Source of the DNA: Puffinus mauretanicus
Lineage: Eukaryota > Chordata > Aves > Procellariiformes > Procellariidae
Direction of reading: 5' to 3'
NCBI GenBank assembly: GCA_023333565.1
Contig: JAJKFH010002863.1
Coordinates: 62,001-126,000, forward strand
Length of the DNA: 64,000 nt
Made by a program: the position numbers and the translations under genes. Shown here one piece after another: positions 9,216 through 22,811 of this stretch; position 1 is the stretch's first letter, and each line of letters starts with the position of its first letter. The notes beneath the pieces were generated by a model. That model had not been told where the DNA came from and searched no databases. It worked only from the letters and a program-made list of their open reading frames with translations.

Positions 9216-9835
9216 CTTCTTACTCGGTTTGTGTGTGTTTTTTAGTAATTGTCCAATACGGTGTTTATCCTGATAATGTTTTCAATTATAGAGAGGTATT
9301 TTCAGGCCGTATTCCTGGAAATGAGATGCCGGATGGGTCGATAACGTTTGCACATGTGCTTCATGCGTGTATCATCAGGAGATCAATGTGATTGCGCTGG
9401 TATGGAGATTTGTATCACACCTGTTCTCTGACATCACATAGAAACAGCTGCTGTTTCTTTTATCGTTTTTCTTTTTTTTCTTCTTCGTCTTTTTAAAATG
9501 CTAAATATTGGGTTTGTGTGTAACAATATGTCAGGGATATATTGTATAATCAGAAATGCTTTCTTCTTTCTCGCTGTGTGCCTCCCTGTACAACTCCCCC
9601 ACGCCTTTCTCCTTTGCCAACAATCATATTTAAATTACCAAAAAAACAATAGGGTCAATCTGTAACTGAATTGTCAGACAGCACACAAAAAGAGTGTTGT
9701 TCTCAGCTTGACAGGTTTTAAAACTTCTTTCTATCAAGAAGTGTATGCATTTTAATACGTGTTTTTGGATGTGAATCCAATCTTTGCAGCTGGCCCTGAT
9801 CTTGGAATAATAAAGCCTTTTAAAAAACCTGTATA
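9216..9835. promoter_or_regulatory. Candidate conserved non-coding element block
   Basis: AT-rich, non-repetitive sequence immediately beyond the CpG island. It is rich in homeodomain-type TAAT/ATTA cores, with a GAS-type TTCCTGGAA (near 9315) and TGACAG TALE-type cores. It looks like developmental enhancer sequence, but conservation cannot be measured here. Confidence 0.3.
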
Positions 9836-12800
9836 TACTACCATCTCAAACTTTCGGAAAGTTCAGATTTAGCTCTCAATTTACATAAAATGTATGTCTT
9901 TGTCCTATTGGTAATATAGCTGTAGCTACAACAGACCCCATAATCGAAAATATAAAGTGGCTGGTCTCTGAGGAAAATTGCACCAAAATACTGCGTAGGG
10001 GGAAAAATAATCGCCAAGTATAACCTTGTGTGACATGTGCTATTAAAATACATACATATATATATATACACACATACATATACCTATGGGGAATATTTAT
10101 TCTGTTATAAGTCAGTATTCATTGCAGTTGTTTAATGTATTTCCTTTTACTCTTTTCCCCTCAATGTCCTGCCTCTCAACAGGGGAGCAATTGCTTTTAT
10201 CAAGAGTGGGCCACCTCAGGACCCTCTCTTCAATAAGGAGCATGTCTGCATAAAGTTTTTCGAGGATGTGGATAGGACTCCAAGCAAAAGCTGATTATTT
10301 GGAAGGGATCTGGATTTTGGGCTAGAGAAAATAGGAAGGCCTATGCTGGCATTTCCCAACCTAACATTCAAGGGAGAGGAAAAAGACTCAAACACCCTCC
10401 TGTGGTCCTGTCCTGGATGTATGCATCATCCTGTGTGGTTTCTCACACAACTGGCTTCTACCACAGAGCAAATACTCAAATAAAGGTAGAACGTCCTCTT
10501 CTGGTAGGAGAGGAGACTTGTTAGCCTCCTTTATTGCCATCTAATTGTCCTGATTATCACAAAAAGAAGGGTTTGTTTCTGGAAAACTGCACTTTCACAA
10601 AGGTTCCCCTCTTTCGCATCTCAGATACCAGATTTAAGGACTTCTCTGAGCATCATTGCATTGTTCCATTTTATAAACTTTCCCTTCAGCATAGGGCAAT
10701 ACAAGCCTTCAACAGCCTTTTTCTGTAGAAATTTCATATGCTGTTTCTCAGTGTAAAGTGGCATGAAAATTTGGATTACAAAGGTTCATTTCTTGATTTG
10801 GCCAAGGCTTCTCCGCGAAAAACAAGCAAACCAATTCCTGATAAAACTAACCTCTGAAATATATTAACTGAATTCTAATATTAGGGAGTGGATAAGTGTG
10901 CTATTACACTGGAATTATTCCTACACGTATGTGAGACTGTTAAACATAGAACTGGTATTGTATGGTATCGATGAGTATTGTGCTTATTAGACGAATACAG
11001 GTACATTGAACAGTTATTTTTTCTTTAAGTTGAGTTAAAAGTTGATGTCTGTTTTCAGGTAGTGGGCAATAGATTGAACTAAGAGGTGGTAGGGATCTTA
11101 CCTAATAAATACCACTAGTAAAAATTGCAAAGGGAATGTAAGTTTGACCATCAGTAGGTATTTGGCAAGTCACATTTGAAAAGCTGTCATCCCTTTTGAC
11201 CAAGACAGCTGTAAACAGGTATGCTATCTGAAACTTCTCCCTATGATAGATGCTCAGACTGTCTGGAGGGCACCCTAAAGGTTTAGCCTGATTCATTATG
11301 GTTCATTCAGGAGGAGTACGAGAATAGTGTGACTGTGAGTACTCTGATCTTAAATATGGAAAGTTTCTGGTAGCCCATGGAGGTTTAGCAACTCTGTGTG
11401 TTGGTGGCTTTGTTCATACTGTAGCCAGGGCAGGTAGACAGGTGGCATGCACAGATAAAATTGACATATATATGGTATGAGCCAAACTGACCCCATTCCT
11501 ACCTTTTATTGGTGATTCACGGAGTAGTAACAGAATTGTGTATCCCTCTACAGTTTGGTGGATACTTTCCCCTTGTTGTAGGCCAGAACGTGACAAGCTG
11601 TCTTAGACACTCCAGATTTTCTTCTCTTGTGTTGGCAGTACCACAAAGCAGCACTGAGGAAGTGCAGCAAGCCTTATTATTCAGTATCCATTGCAAACAG
11701 GATGTGAGGTGGTAAGATGAGGTTTAATGTGCGAGTGCAATGAAAACAGATTGCTAAACAAGTTATAAAAGCTTTCCAGGTTATTGAAAACTTGGACAAA
11801 AGTACAAATTTCCAGTAGAAAATAGGAGTGGAAAAAATTGTAAGGAAAGTATTAAAATCATTGACTATCTGAGGAGGTTAAATGAAAAATTATAAAGGAG
11901 TATACTATCTATTGCTTTACTGATCTGATCTATTGATCAGATACTTTTCTATATAATTTCAGAGAACAGAAAAAAACTAGAAACACGCACAGAGCATGGC
12001 ATTTATAGGGCAGAAAAAGTCTCTCCCCTTGTTGGGACTGTGTTGTTGTCAATAGCAGCAGGAATTCTGACATTGATTTTAAATGAAATTTTGAAAACTT
12101 AAAAAAATAAATAGAAAATGTAGTTATTGCTGGAAACCTGCTCTAAACAGCCCTTTAGGATGCTACTGTTTTGAAGGAATGCTTAACTGCCAGAAAGGCA
12201 GCACCACCAGCTCTAGACAACCTATTTCCACGTAAAGGCTTAAGAAGTGGCATAGTGGGAGGGAGCATGGAAAGAGCAAAGCTGTCAGATAGAACAGCCC
12301 CTGGAAGGACATTTCAGCTTGGGCAGCATTAAGCTAACCGTTGGCTGTCTTAAGTCATGTGCTAAGTGCAGAATGGCTCTTGTCCAGCTTCCTGACTGGC
12401 AAATTGCCTTTTCTACTTCCACAACTCTGCCAAGTGGAGCTATGTCATACTTGGTGATAAAACTTCAAATTTGTAAGTTAAAATTACGGATGAGGAGCAT
12501 GGTGCTTTAGGAATGGAGGGGTAATATGTGGTTATTGTACTTTTAAGGTCTGGAACATTTTGTGTGGCAGACTTCAAAAGCCCTGTCAGTTGGCAATCAG
12601 TTGCAGCTGGAACAGGATTGGAGACTAAACCCAAGATTAAAGTGAGGACGGACGTAGTTTGTAAATAACTACGATGAAAATTCAATTAATTTTTGCCATT
12701 ACTTTATTTTTCTTCTTGTAAGTTTGATTCTATTAAAGTTAATGTGGAGGGCATATCTGATTCATTGGATATGTGGAGTCACATCATTTTCTAATCCAAA

Positions 12801-15800
12801 AAAGGCTTTGTTTGACTGTGGATCCTGGCTTGGAGCTTAAACGGAATAAAAAGCACTGTTAAGAGTGATACCCATAGCCAACTGTGACAAGCGGAATCTA
12901 GCAAGGCAAAAAGGGTAGCAAATGGACAATTTCCAGCTCAGTGCATGTGTCTGGTGACGTACTGGATCTTGTTTCTAGACGGAGAGAGGAGGTGCTTGAA
13001 TACGTCAAAGTTACAGCCTTGTTAGGGACTGATCATTAACTTCTTATTGTGAGATTTGTATTTACTTTATTGTCCATCAAGGAAGAGGATCAGTTTTAGT
13101 GGTTTACTTTCAGAGATTAATGGAACCAAATGGATTTTAGACTGCTGTTTAGTCAGTGGCAGCTTACTGGGACATTATCAGAATTGTCCTACATGGTACA
13201 TGTTGATAAGCTCCAAATGTCACCTTCTAGTACTGTGTTGCACATGTTGGTGAGTATATAGCATGTGAGGAAAGATATGAACTAGACAGAGCCCTCAGCA
13301 AAAATAATGATCTAAATGAGACCAATTGTGACAAAGAATTTTAGAGAAGTTAAGGTCATGGGTATGATGGAAGCAAAGAAAAGCTTTTTTCCCAATTGTG
13401 ATGAGCTGCTTTATTTTTATGAGCATAAAAGGAGTGTCTCATGATTACCCTGATTCTTTCAAATTTTTCTTTTTTAATGAATTACATTTATAAAAAGCAC
13501 TTAGTGCTTAAACATTTTTAATTCAAGATCTGGCACAGCATCACACATGTATAACAACTCTTCACAGGTCATCAAAATTTTCAGTCCATTACAAAGCACA
13601 TTTCTGCTATCACATAAACAACAGTGAATTTCTAAAATTAATTTTTAGTACAAATTGAAGGTATTATGCTATATTAAGTAAATGGCACTGCAAGTAACTC
13701 TGTAGACTTGTCTTACTGCAGTGCAAAATAGTAGTGTCTGTAGACCTTCTAAAGTCTTATTTTGAAGTCATCAGGCTTTCATGGAATAAATATGACTAAA
13801 AATATTAGCTAGTAGTATGGGAAGGAAGAAGAGCCCCGGGTAATTTATGCTTTCTTTTGGGACCTATTGCATACATTTTTTGAAGTGGAGGCCCTGCATG
13901 GACTGCTGAGAGTTTGTTGGCTCCACAGCATGTACTGTGAGAACTGTCTCCCTCCAGTAGCACAAAAACTGGCTTATGTTCTCCTAATACTCCCCCAAGA
14001 AAGGGGTCTAGGAGGAGCCCTGTGGCTCCTGTTCTGTCCACTAAGTTGGTTAGTTCACATACGCTTTCTTCTACACTTGATCAAGAGGTGACCTGAGGAG
14101 CCAGGAGTCATGAATAGAAAGATTGATATCCAGACTGCCAGTCCTTAAGGTATGGTAAGTTCCCTTCCTCCCTGGATGTCTGGAAGAAGAGGAGATGGCA
14201 GTGCATCTTCTGTGCATAGGGTAGCCAGTTCAGTCATGGGTTTGCAGGACAGTCCAGACCCCAGCATGGGTTTGAAGTTCTGCTTTCTTGCCTCTTCCCT
14301 GGCCCTCACATCTTCTAAGGATCAACCAAGTAGTTGGTTTCCTCCGGTTATGAGAGTGGGGCTGATACCTGTGGGGCCTCCAAATCTGAGAACCTGCTAA
14401 TCCTTAACAACTTCACTATACAAGACTGCTGTGACAGCAGGAAGAGTAAGCGTGGAGATCATCTGCATCTCAGATGAGAGACATTGAGATAGATACAGGC
14501 AGGAGAAGGGCTTTAGCCCCTGTATGAATAACCTGGGTACACTTGGACTTTACAAATGACATGAAATGTCTTTGTTCAGGCAACTGAATCAAGCACAAAA
14601 TGATGTGTCCAAAGACATATGGATAGCCTGTGGAATAGCAGGGAGAAACCCCAGATCTCTGTCTCCACTGGCCATCCTTTCTTGCTGCTGTGTTATTTTA
14701 TCTCATTTATGCGTGCAAAAATCCATGGATTGGCCCCATGCTTTAAAATGTGAAATGAAAAGAAAAATTGTTTTGTGAATGCATCATAAAATCCTGACAT
14801 TGAGGATTTGGTCTGTATTAGGTGGCTGTCTTTTATCTATACCTATTACATTTACTATCGAATCACTTTTTTTGAAGACAAAAGAATTATCCGAGGTTTG
14901 CTCGTGAAGTTTGTGCCACTTTCTTTCATTACAAGCAGTAGAAGGTGACAGTGGTTTCGCCCAGGGTCCATGTATTCCTTATTTCTAGCCTCATAGTTCC
15001 ACCTTAATTGCACACACTTCAAAGTCCCTATTTCGAAGTCTAAACTGTCTGTTTCCAGTCCCGCATCACACTCATTGGCCATACCCTGCTGAGCTCATTG
15101 AACTTTTGGAGCATCCTTCATAGGATTCAAAAGGAAGATGAAATTCTGTGGTGGTGATGGTGAGAAGGCGGTGTAGTCTCCTTTCCAGCCTTGTATATAA
15201 AGGAGGCCATCTCTGCAAATGGGAAAAGTCATAGTACAGTCCAAAATTGATCCGTCAGAGCATCCAAACTCCTTCTAACCTGAATGCTGTAATAGGGCCA
15301 TCCACTATGTAGGAGCAAACTCAGCAAATCTGAGAATCTTGGCAGGCCACTGGTTCTCTATAACGATGCAGCAGTAATGGTTAACTAAAGGGTGCCTTAA
15401 GTCTCACTCCTCTCACCGGAGGTTCTCGTGAGCCTTTGCTTTTAATGGCTGCTTGCCTCAGTGAGCTGCAGTATTGCCAAGGTCGAGTGTCCTGAATGTA
15501 CACATATCGTGAGGTTTGACTCAAACAAGACAGCTTAAATAAATAGTTTTTAAATGAGTTCTCTTTCTTTCCTACTTTCTGGTTTCTGAGATGACAATCA
15601 TGTTTTCAGGTCTTTCCACAGAACAATGACATTTTGCAAATAATTTTTTGAAAAATGAAACCTTAGATTCTGATATGATGCCTGGATTCCACTAGCTAGC
15701 ATTTTAAGAAGAACATCAAGTATGTCCTTGATAGAAACACTAAAATTTCCGACTACGAAATTTAGGCCTGCAAAGTATGGGGCCCTGCTGGCCTTGAAAG

Positions 15801-18800
15801 ATGTGAAAGCAGAATAGCAAAAGGGGCCTACTTTATGGAAATGTGATTGTCACAGAAAGACACTTGTCTTCATATTAATTGACAGAAACTCAAGGTGGAG
15901 GGGCAGGGGAGAGCGAAGGGAAAGGATAGTGTAGGGGTAAATAATGGAATAATTAGAACCTCCAGAGAGGACTGTAAAGTAGAGAATCAAAACAAATTCG
16001 TGCTATTAGATTTCTGTTGGTGTTAATGGTATTTTGGCAGAGAAAAAAAAAAATTGAAAAGGGTTCTTAGCAGTAAACAGATAGTGAGGGAGGTTTTGAG
16101 GAACAACTTGAAAATCTGAAAATACATTAGTTTAAAACAGTGCTCACTAGTCCAAACTGACTTATATCTACAAAGAATTCATAAAATAAGAGAGACCTCT
16201 TGAGGACTAAGGATGAATTCATTAGCTGCATTCTTCTTAGATGTCTTTGATGTCTGTGTAACTTGCTCACCTATTGGTAAAACAAAGGAAAACAGAATAA
16301 AGGAAAGCATTCCTGAGAAGACCTAAGTCAAAACTGATTTCGCATCTATTAGGTGGAAAGAAGGTACATCCACGGCCAAGCGAATGTTTTATCCACAAAA
16401 TTTTGAAGCATGCTTTAGTAACCTGCTACTATTTTTGTAGAACAAAAATCCGTAAAAGAATTAATTCTGAAGTATCTCAAAGATGAAGACATGACAAATG
16501 TAGACAGTAAGAGAGTCATTTAAGCATCAGACTCTGTATGCTATTTGGCTCACACTGCAATATCCCAAAATTCAATACTGCAAGTGAAGTAACTGACTCT
16601 TTTGAGGAAAATAGCAGCATACCAACAATGTAACTTGCAATGTCTGGAACCACTTACAAATGAAATAAATTTGAAATAAAATGAAATAAAAATGAAATAT
16701 TTTTACCTAGTCTTCTTTAAAGAGGCACATAATTTTTAAGATCTTCTTTAAGCCTCCTAAAAACTTTGTTAGCACATACTCATAATTTTTATCCTGCAGC
16801 AGGACAGTTCCAGGTAATTTTTGTCTTTTTCTAGGATATTCTAATAAGAGTGCAGTATAAAGGTGTTGACTGTATTAATCTTATTTTAAAAAAAAAAGAT
16901 AAAAACTCCAAAATGTACTTGGAGCTTCTCAGAAATAAAATCATATTCTTTTCACAGAAAAGGGAGGTCAAATCCTGGACAGGTTCCAACCCCAAGCTGA
17001 AAAAAGTAACAACTTGACACAAAGATGAATGGTCACAGATAAAAAAAAGTATGTGTGGATGTGGGGAGAGAAGGTAGATAGTAGGGGTTTATTTGCAATT
17101 AATTTTTTTCTCTTTAATATTTTGCTTAAAGTGACAGGATGTTTGTGATTCAATTGCAGCAATGTCCTTTTATATGCAGAATCAATGTGGTTTAGATGCA
17201 GAATCAACAGCATTCCTGTTCAGACAAGATATACAGGTAGGGGTGATGCCTGTTGTTAGAGTAGGACCCATCACTTTCTCAGTTACATGGTTATTATGCA
17301 TGGCCTGTTATTTCAGCTAAACTCTTCTGCAAGAATTTATTTTTTTTATGCTGTAAAAATGCTTTATCTTTAAAAAAGTCGGAGGAGAAGAGACATCATT
17401 TAGCACCTTCTTTTGTCTTAATATCTTACAATTAGACAGGTTTTCTTGTTCCATAGGCAGCAAACTCAGGCTGAGAAAGATTTGTAGGGGGAGTTTTGAA
17501 GGTTCAGAGACACAGGCAGGGGAAAAGGACAACTTTTAGGAGTTTTATGCTTCATAAATTTCTCCTGCAAGAAAAACTGGTGGTGTAAAGTAGAAGCCGT
17601 ACCCCTGTATTTGGACAATGAAAATTAGCACTACACTGAGGCAGAGCACACCATCCTGCCTGTTACTGCCGCTGCTTAGGCTTGTCCTTTAGGCATAACC
17701 CTCTAGTGGAACAGGATGGGATTTCAGTTGCATGTGGGAAATGTCTCCAGTGTCTTTCAAATGGCGTGCCACGAGAGATGCTCCCCCTGAGACCACTCAG
17801 ATTGCATCTGAGCTCTGCCGCCCTGAAAGGCCGAGCAGAAAGACAGATGTTTAGCATGCAGCTGTCCAGAGGGACATTTCTGCTGTGTTCCCTGAGGAGT
17901 GTTCCAACCAAGTCCATGGGAACCCCACAGTCTGAGGTCTATGAGGTGTCCTGCCCTCTTGGATGTCTTGCCTCTGCCTAGTTAACTCATATCACATCGA
18001 GAATTACATGTGGTGGCTCTAGATTCCCTAAAGAAGCCTCACCTGCTTTGCTGCTGGTTTCTGAGCTTTGGTGGCGATTCTACTTTTGTGGAGAAAACAG
18101 AAAATAGCAAACTTTTAGTAATCTGAATTCCTTGTAAAGTAGGTAAATAAAAATCAGCTGCAGAGATCCCAAGATGAAAGAAAAATGGAAACTGTAGGGT
18201 TTTTTTTTAGGGAGATGAGTGGAGGAACCTTCAGGATCATGAAACTGATTCCTTTTAAATTCAGATTGTCAGTAGCTACTTCTTTTGACTCCCTTCTCCA
18301 CAGGTTTCACCAGATGACCTTTTCACACTATGATGACATCTTGTTTTGTTCCTGGAGTGGCTTCCTTTCCCCAGGTATCTGCTCTAAGGGAAGACAGAAT
18401 TTGATGTACACAGATCAGTTGCTTTCAGGAAGTGATTGTTACCTCTGGCTGGGTATATTAGCTGCTGCCAGATTTAAAGGGATTATTCATCCCATTAGAA
18501 ATAGTTGGGAACCAAAGAAACAGGTTTTATTTCTCCCAGGCCTTAGGCAGTTAAGCAAGAATACCTTCAGGAATCCACTGCTAAGCAATAAGGTATTAGA
18601 TACAAATGGACTGACATTGTACACGTAAGGTTAATTTGCGAAGGAGGAAGATGGATTTGGGGTTAAAATAGAACATAGCAGTTGGAAAATCCCTACTGGT
18701 CTTTCTTGTGTCATTCTGAGAAACTAATTTCATTTGTTTTGTCCTAGGTCACTGTAAATTTACGGTAATGATAATGCATGTTGTAATCTGAGTGCAATTA

Positions 18801-21800
18801 TGAATGAAATATTTGGTTCTGGGCTATTTTGAACCTCTGCTGTCAAATCCAGAATGTGCACCAGGTAGCTGCAGGGAAAACGTGGTCACTGGTGCTGGGA
18901 TTGCCTGTCTGATAACCTGGATGAGGCAGGACCCACCTGTGCGCTGTGCTGGAGGTGGAAAGGGAGCCTGCTGCTAGGGAGGGGAGGGACATGCTGTCCC
19001 TCGACAGCGTACCATCTCTGCTGTCACATCCTAGCTGTTCTGGTGGCATGCACTGAAACGGCTTCTGCCCCATGACTCTTTCCCTCTGCTGCTTGCCAAC
19101 TGTGGGGCAGAAGGGAAGGGGAGAAGGACAGGTATCTGTGCAGATGAGGGTACAAACCAAGTAAGTGGAGGCATGGAGTGACTTTCCTTGCTGGCCCTGA
19201 AATCAAGATAGACTGTGGCTGTGCAAGCAGCTGCATCTCTGCTATTGATACTTTTACTCCTGAACAGATCCGTACTAGCACCAGTTGTTACCTGTCCCAA
19301 GCCTCTGTTTGATGCCCACAGCTCTTTTGCCTCTTCAGGTGGGATACTCAGTTCAGGCCTGTGCAGGGCTTTGCCTCTCAGTCTAACTTAAGTCAGCATT
19401 TTTAGATTTCAAGGAAACATTACAAAGTAGCTATGCAATTTGTTCTTATCATTCAGGGGATGTAGAATGACAGACTCTGAGTACCTGTGCTGTCATCTGT
19501 AGCGGCGTAACAGTGAAGCTTCTGACATAAGTCACCCATTTTACAGGTAGTCAGCAATTAAAAAAATGCAAGAAACTTGATCAGTGAACAGACTTTACAG
19601 ATGCAATGCACAGCCAGGCATGACAGTTAAAATTAACATTTCAGCACGACCTAGCCACCTATATATTTCATTAAGCAGAACTTGTAAAGGGCCTTGTGGA
19701 AGCACCATCTGCTGATTTCCAATAAAACTGCAAATGCCGTGGAAACTTTCTGCTGTTCATTCTATGTTGAAATGGTCTCAGTGCTAAATGCTAAACCCAA
19801 GGTGCTTCCAGCTTGGTTCCAGATTTTAATCGGAATGAATTGTTTATGTTGCTCTGTAGTTTATGGAGGCTTTTCTTTCCTATGCAAGTTAGTGGAGAAA
19901 AACTACTACAACCTGAACTTCTCCTCTGTGCTTTCCAGACCATGTGATGTATCTACAGGATCATCTACAGGATCGTTCCTGGTACTTTTAATAATGACTC
20001 TTCGTGATATTTATAAACATCCTAGGAGATTCCACTTCCTGATTACTTACATGATAATTATACAAAAACAAACCACCTAGGTCTAGTACACGGCCAAGAT
20101 ACAGTATGCCAGCTGAATACACTAGAGTCAAAAAGCAATGACTCATTTACAGACCTGTTCTCCACAGTCATTTATAAACAAAAGGAAAAAACATTGTCAA
20201 GGAAATAGTGGTTGAGTGGATTTTCATAATCCTTTCTAGGTAGAACGACATGGAATACATTAAACCCAAAAATCGTGAAGGAGATGTGATATTTTACTAT
20301 ACTGAATCATATGTGAGAAGAACCAGGGCATCCTACTGCATTAGCAGCTTTCTTTTTATGTGTGGACAACTCTCCTTCATCTTACAGGATTTACTTTGAA
20401 GAGCTCAAGAGTGGGACATGCATCGTGCTTCAGAGGTAATGAGAATACTGTAAGTAATGGTGAGAGCTGCCTTATAATGCTGCAGAATAATTTTACAGAG
20501 AAGGTAAAGCATGACTGTCTTCCTCAGACTAGTTGTGTAAATAAAGTTTGTGGGACTACTCACATGGGTAGAGTGAGAAATATTTGACCCATGATCTTAT
20601 ATATCAAATATCTTTACATATTATTAACAATCTATAAAGTTGGACATAAAAATGTGACTTGTTAATGCCAAACTTATGTCATGTGGAACAGGAAGAGAAA
20701 GAACAGAGTCTTTCCTATATGGTTTCTCAAGACCTTTTTCAATAAACTTGTAAGTGGCCCATGGCCATAGGTGCAGATTATAAATTAGCTTGGAGGCAGG
20801 TGTTTCCGTGGCTGCAGGGAAACTAGTGCCAACATGTATTCACAGACCATATCCACAGTATCCACACTAAAAGTATGTGCCAGTGCTTGCAATAGACAAC
20901 AAATGGAAATAAGCTTATGATGCTGGAACAAATTTCCTATCTACTGAAACTGAAACCGGAACCATAAATGCTACAGCTGGAAGATTATTTTTGATCTCTG
21001 CCACCATTAAGATTCCCATCTCAGGTATTTTTCTTGTAATAGTTCTGTTTTGATATGTAAAAACATGAAAGATAGTGATTTTTTTTCTCTTTTATTTGTT
21101 CCTCTCTCTGTCTCTCACACACACGAAGATAAAGGGTAAAAGGAAGGCAAGAAGTTTCAGTCCTTTATCTGGGACACAGAAATGACGATGCTGAGTGGGC
21201 TAGTGCCTCAGTGCAGTCAACTATCTTTGTCAGAGATCACCTCTGCCAGAAGCCTCCGGACAGGACCGAAAAACTCCAGGGCAGACACACACGGAATAAT
21301 GTGACCACAGGGAAGATTCTTCATTGTGGTAGTCAGCTAGTGGTCAGCTCTGTCTCTGAAACGTGCATCGATGCTCTTGCTCTTAGAGAGAGGGGGTCTG
21401 TCTGCCGTATGTAACTGCGGCCGTTTTGACCTGTCACAGAGTTTAAGCCCTTTGAATCCCCTAAATTCTTTGCTTGGTTTTTTATCTTGTAGCAATGAGT
21501 TTAATACTTAAGTAAAGCAGGTCTTTTCATCACCCCTAAAAATAACTCCTATTTTGATGGAAATGTGAATGAGAAACATATAATTCGGGACCACAGCCGT
21601 TTAGATTCTTATCTCTGATCACCTCCAGCATTGAATGATCCAGAAAGGAGTGTGGAGAAATACGTGATGTACGGCACAAAATGTTTGGAGTATTAGTTGG
21701 AAGCATTTGGAGTTTGGTGCTTCAGTGCTGCTTTCTTGTCACCGTGAGCTGCCCGGGAGGGCTGTGTGCCAAGGGAGGGTGGTGGTGACGGAGGGAGGGA

Positions 21801-22509
21801 GTGGGGGAACTCCAGCCCCACTTTCTGCACCGGCAGTCCCTTGCAGCGTCCCAAGCTCTCCAGTGGCGAGTAAAAAAGGTCAAAGACAAGCGTGCTGTCC
21901 TCCTTGCCAGCTTGTGTTTGTGTCAGGGCAGTGTCCGAAGGTGGCAGGAGGCTGGGCTGCCGCAGAGTTGGGTGACACACTTGCGGGAGGGCAGCTCACT
22001 CCCAGATCTGTAGCTCCTGGGTGAGCAGAAGATGCTTCCCAGGGCTGCATGAGCCACCAAATGCCACACTTGGGGCTTCGTTATAGGAGTGCTTCCTTTT
22101 TACTATTTAAAATGGGCTGCCTTTTAAATTTAATTCTCTCATGTTGTTTCATGAGGACAAAGGGTAAATAAGATTATTCTTGTTTGTTATGGGATTGCCT
22201 AGTGACCATCTGTGGGCCTCATTGTGGTAGCCATGGTTCAAATTTAGAGTAATAGACAGTTCCTAATTCTCATATCTCAACATCTAAATAGACCAGACAG
22301 ATGAAGGGTAAGAAAAGTGGCAGAAAATGCAAGCAAAATAGGAGTATTTACATCCTTCATACCATTTTATTTTACCATGTGTGCTTGCACTGTGGCTGCT
22401 GGTTTTATTTATTTCCAAGCTAAATAATCCTAACATTTTAAGACTATGGAATCCTTCTCATGGCGGTAACATGCTTATCAGCTGTCTCCAGTCACTTTCT
22501 ATTTCTGTT
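9836..22509. other. Intergenic sequence without a supported gene
   Basis: About 12.7 kb at ordinary AT-rich composition. The longest open frames (for example 147 codons at 18185-18628 and 128 at 19694-20080) carry no recognised domain and are at the length expected by chance. Local items: the microsatellite at 10050-10085, a perfect hairpin at 11923-11942 (ATCTGATC/TATT/GATCAGAT), a 12-13 base tandem duplication near 19949-19975 (TCTACAGGATC twice), and GC-richer patches at 17640-17980 and 21700-22030. Confidence 0.5.
10050..10085. repeat. (TA)n/(CA)n-type microsatellite
   Basis: Alternating purine-pyrimidine run of CATA, TATA and CACA units. Confidence 0.8.
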
Positions 22510-22750
22510 AAATCCTCGCTTAGGTGGAGTAATCAGAACAGAACATAATATTCAACATGAGGGCATACCATTGATTTGCATAACAGCATTCAGATATTTT
22601 CAGTATTATTCCTTATTACTTGCTGACCAAGGCTGTTGGAACAGATGTTTCCCCTGGGCTGTACACAATGACATCTAGCTGTTTTTCTTGAGTGTATAAG
22701 CAATGCAGAAGTGGTTCAAATTATGCTTGCCATTGTACATTGCTTCCTGA
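22510..22750 (-). mobile_element. Ancient CR1-type LINE fragment
   Basis: The plus strand follows, with many substitutions, the reverse complement of the amniote CR1 reverse transcriptase 3' part: a GTGGAGTAATCAGAACAG segment, then GGGCATACCATTGATTTGCA, then ACAATGACATCTAGC and a TTCTTGAGTG segment. The order agrees with CR1 sequence I know from turtles and crocodilians. It is too decayed to code. Confidence 0.6.
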
Positions 22751-22791
22751 ATTAGTGTAGTAATATTATTTATTATCTGCTCATGCCCTGC

Positions 22792-22811
22792 AAAAAAAAA
22801 AAAAAAAAAAA
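22792..22811 (+). repeat. Poly-A run of 20
   Basis: Uninterrupted 20 A, 42 bases right of the CR1 relic. No other sign of a plus-strand retrocopy was found beside it. Confidence 0.9.

Noticed and set aside
8618..9273. Overlapping open frames of 120-185 codons on both strands
   Set aside because: They sit in an extreme CpG island; the proteins are Ala/Pro/Gly/Arg low-complexity and overlap on opposite strands, as GC-rich DNA produces by chance.
17691..17710. Possible CTCF site (CCCTCTAGTGG)
   Set aside because: Only the right part of the core fits; three mismatches to the 14-base consensus.
18185..18628. 147-codon plus-strand frame
   Set aside because: No recognised motif; composition matches random translation of AT-rich DNA.
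22792..22811. Poly-A run as the tail of a processed retrocopy
   Set aside because: Sequence to its left matches an old CR1 in the opposite orientation, not a plus-strand cDNA.
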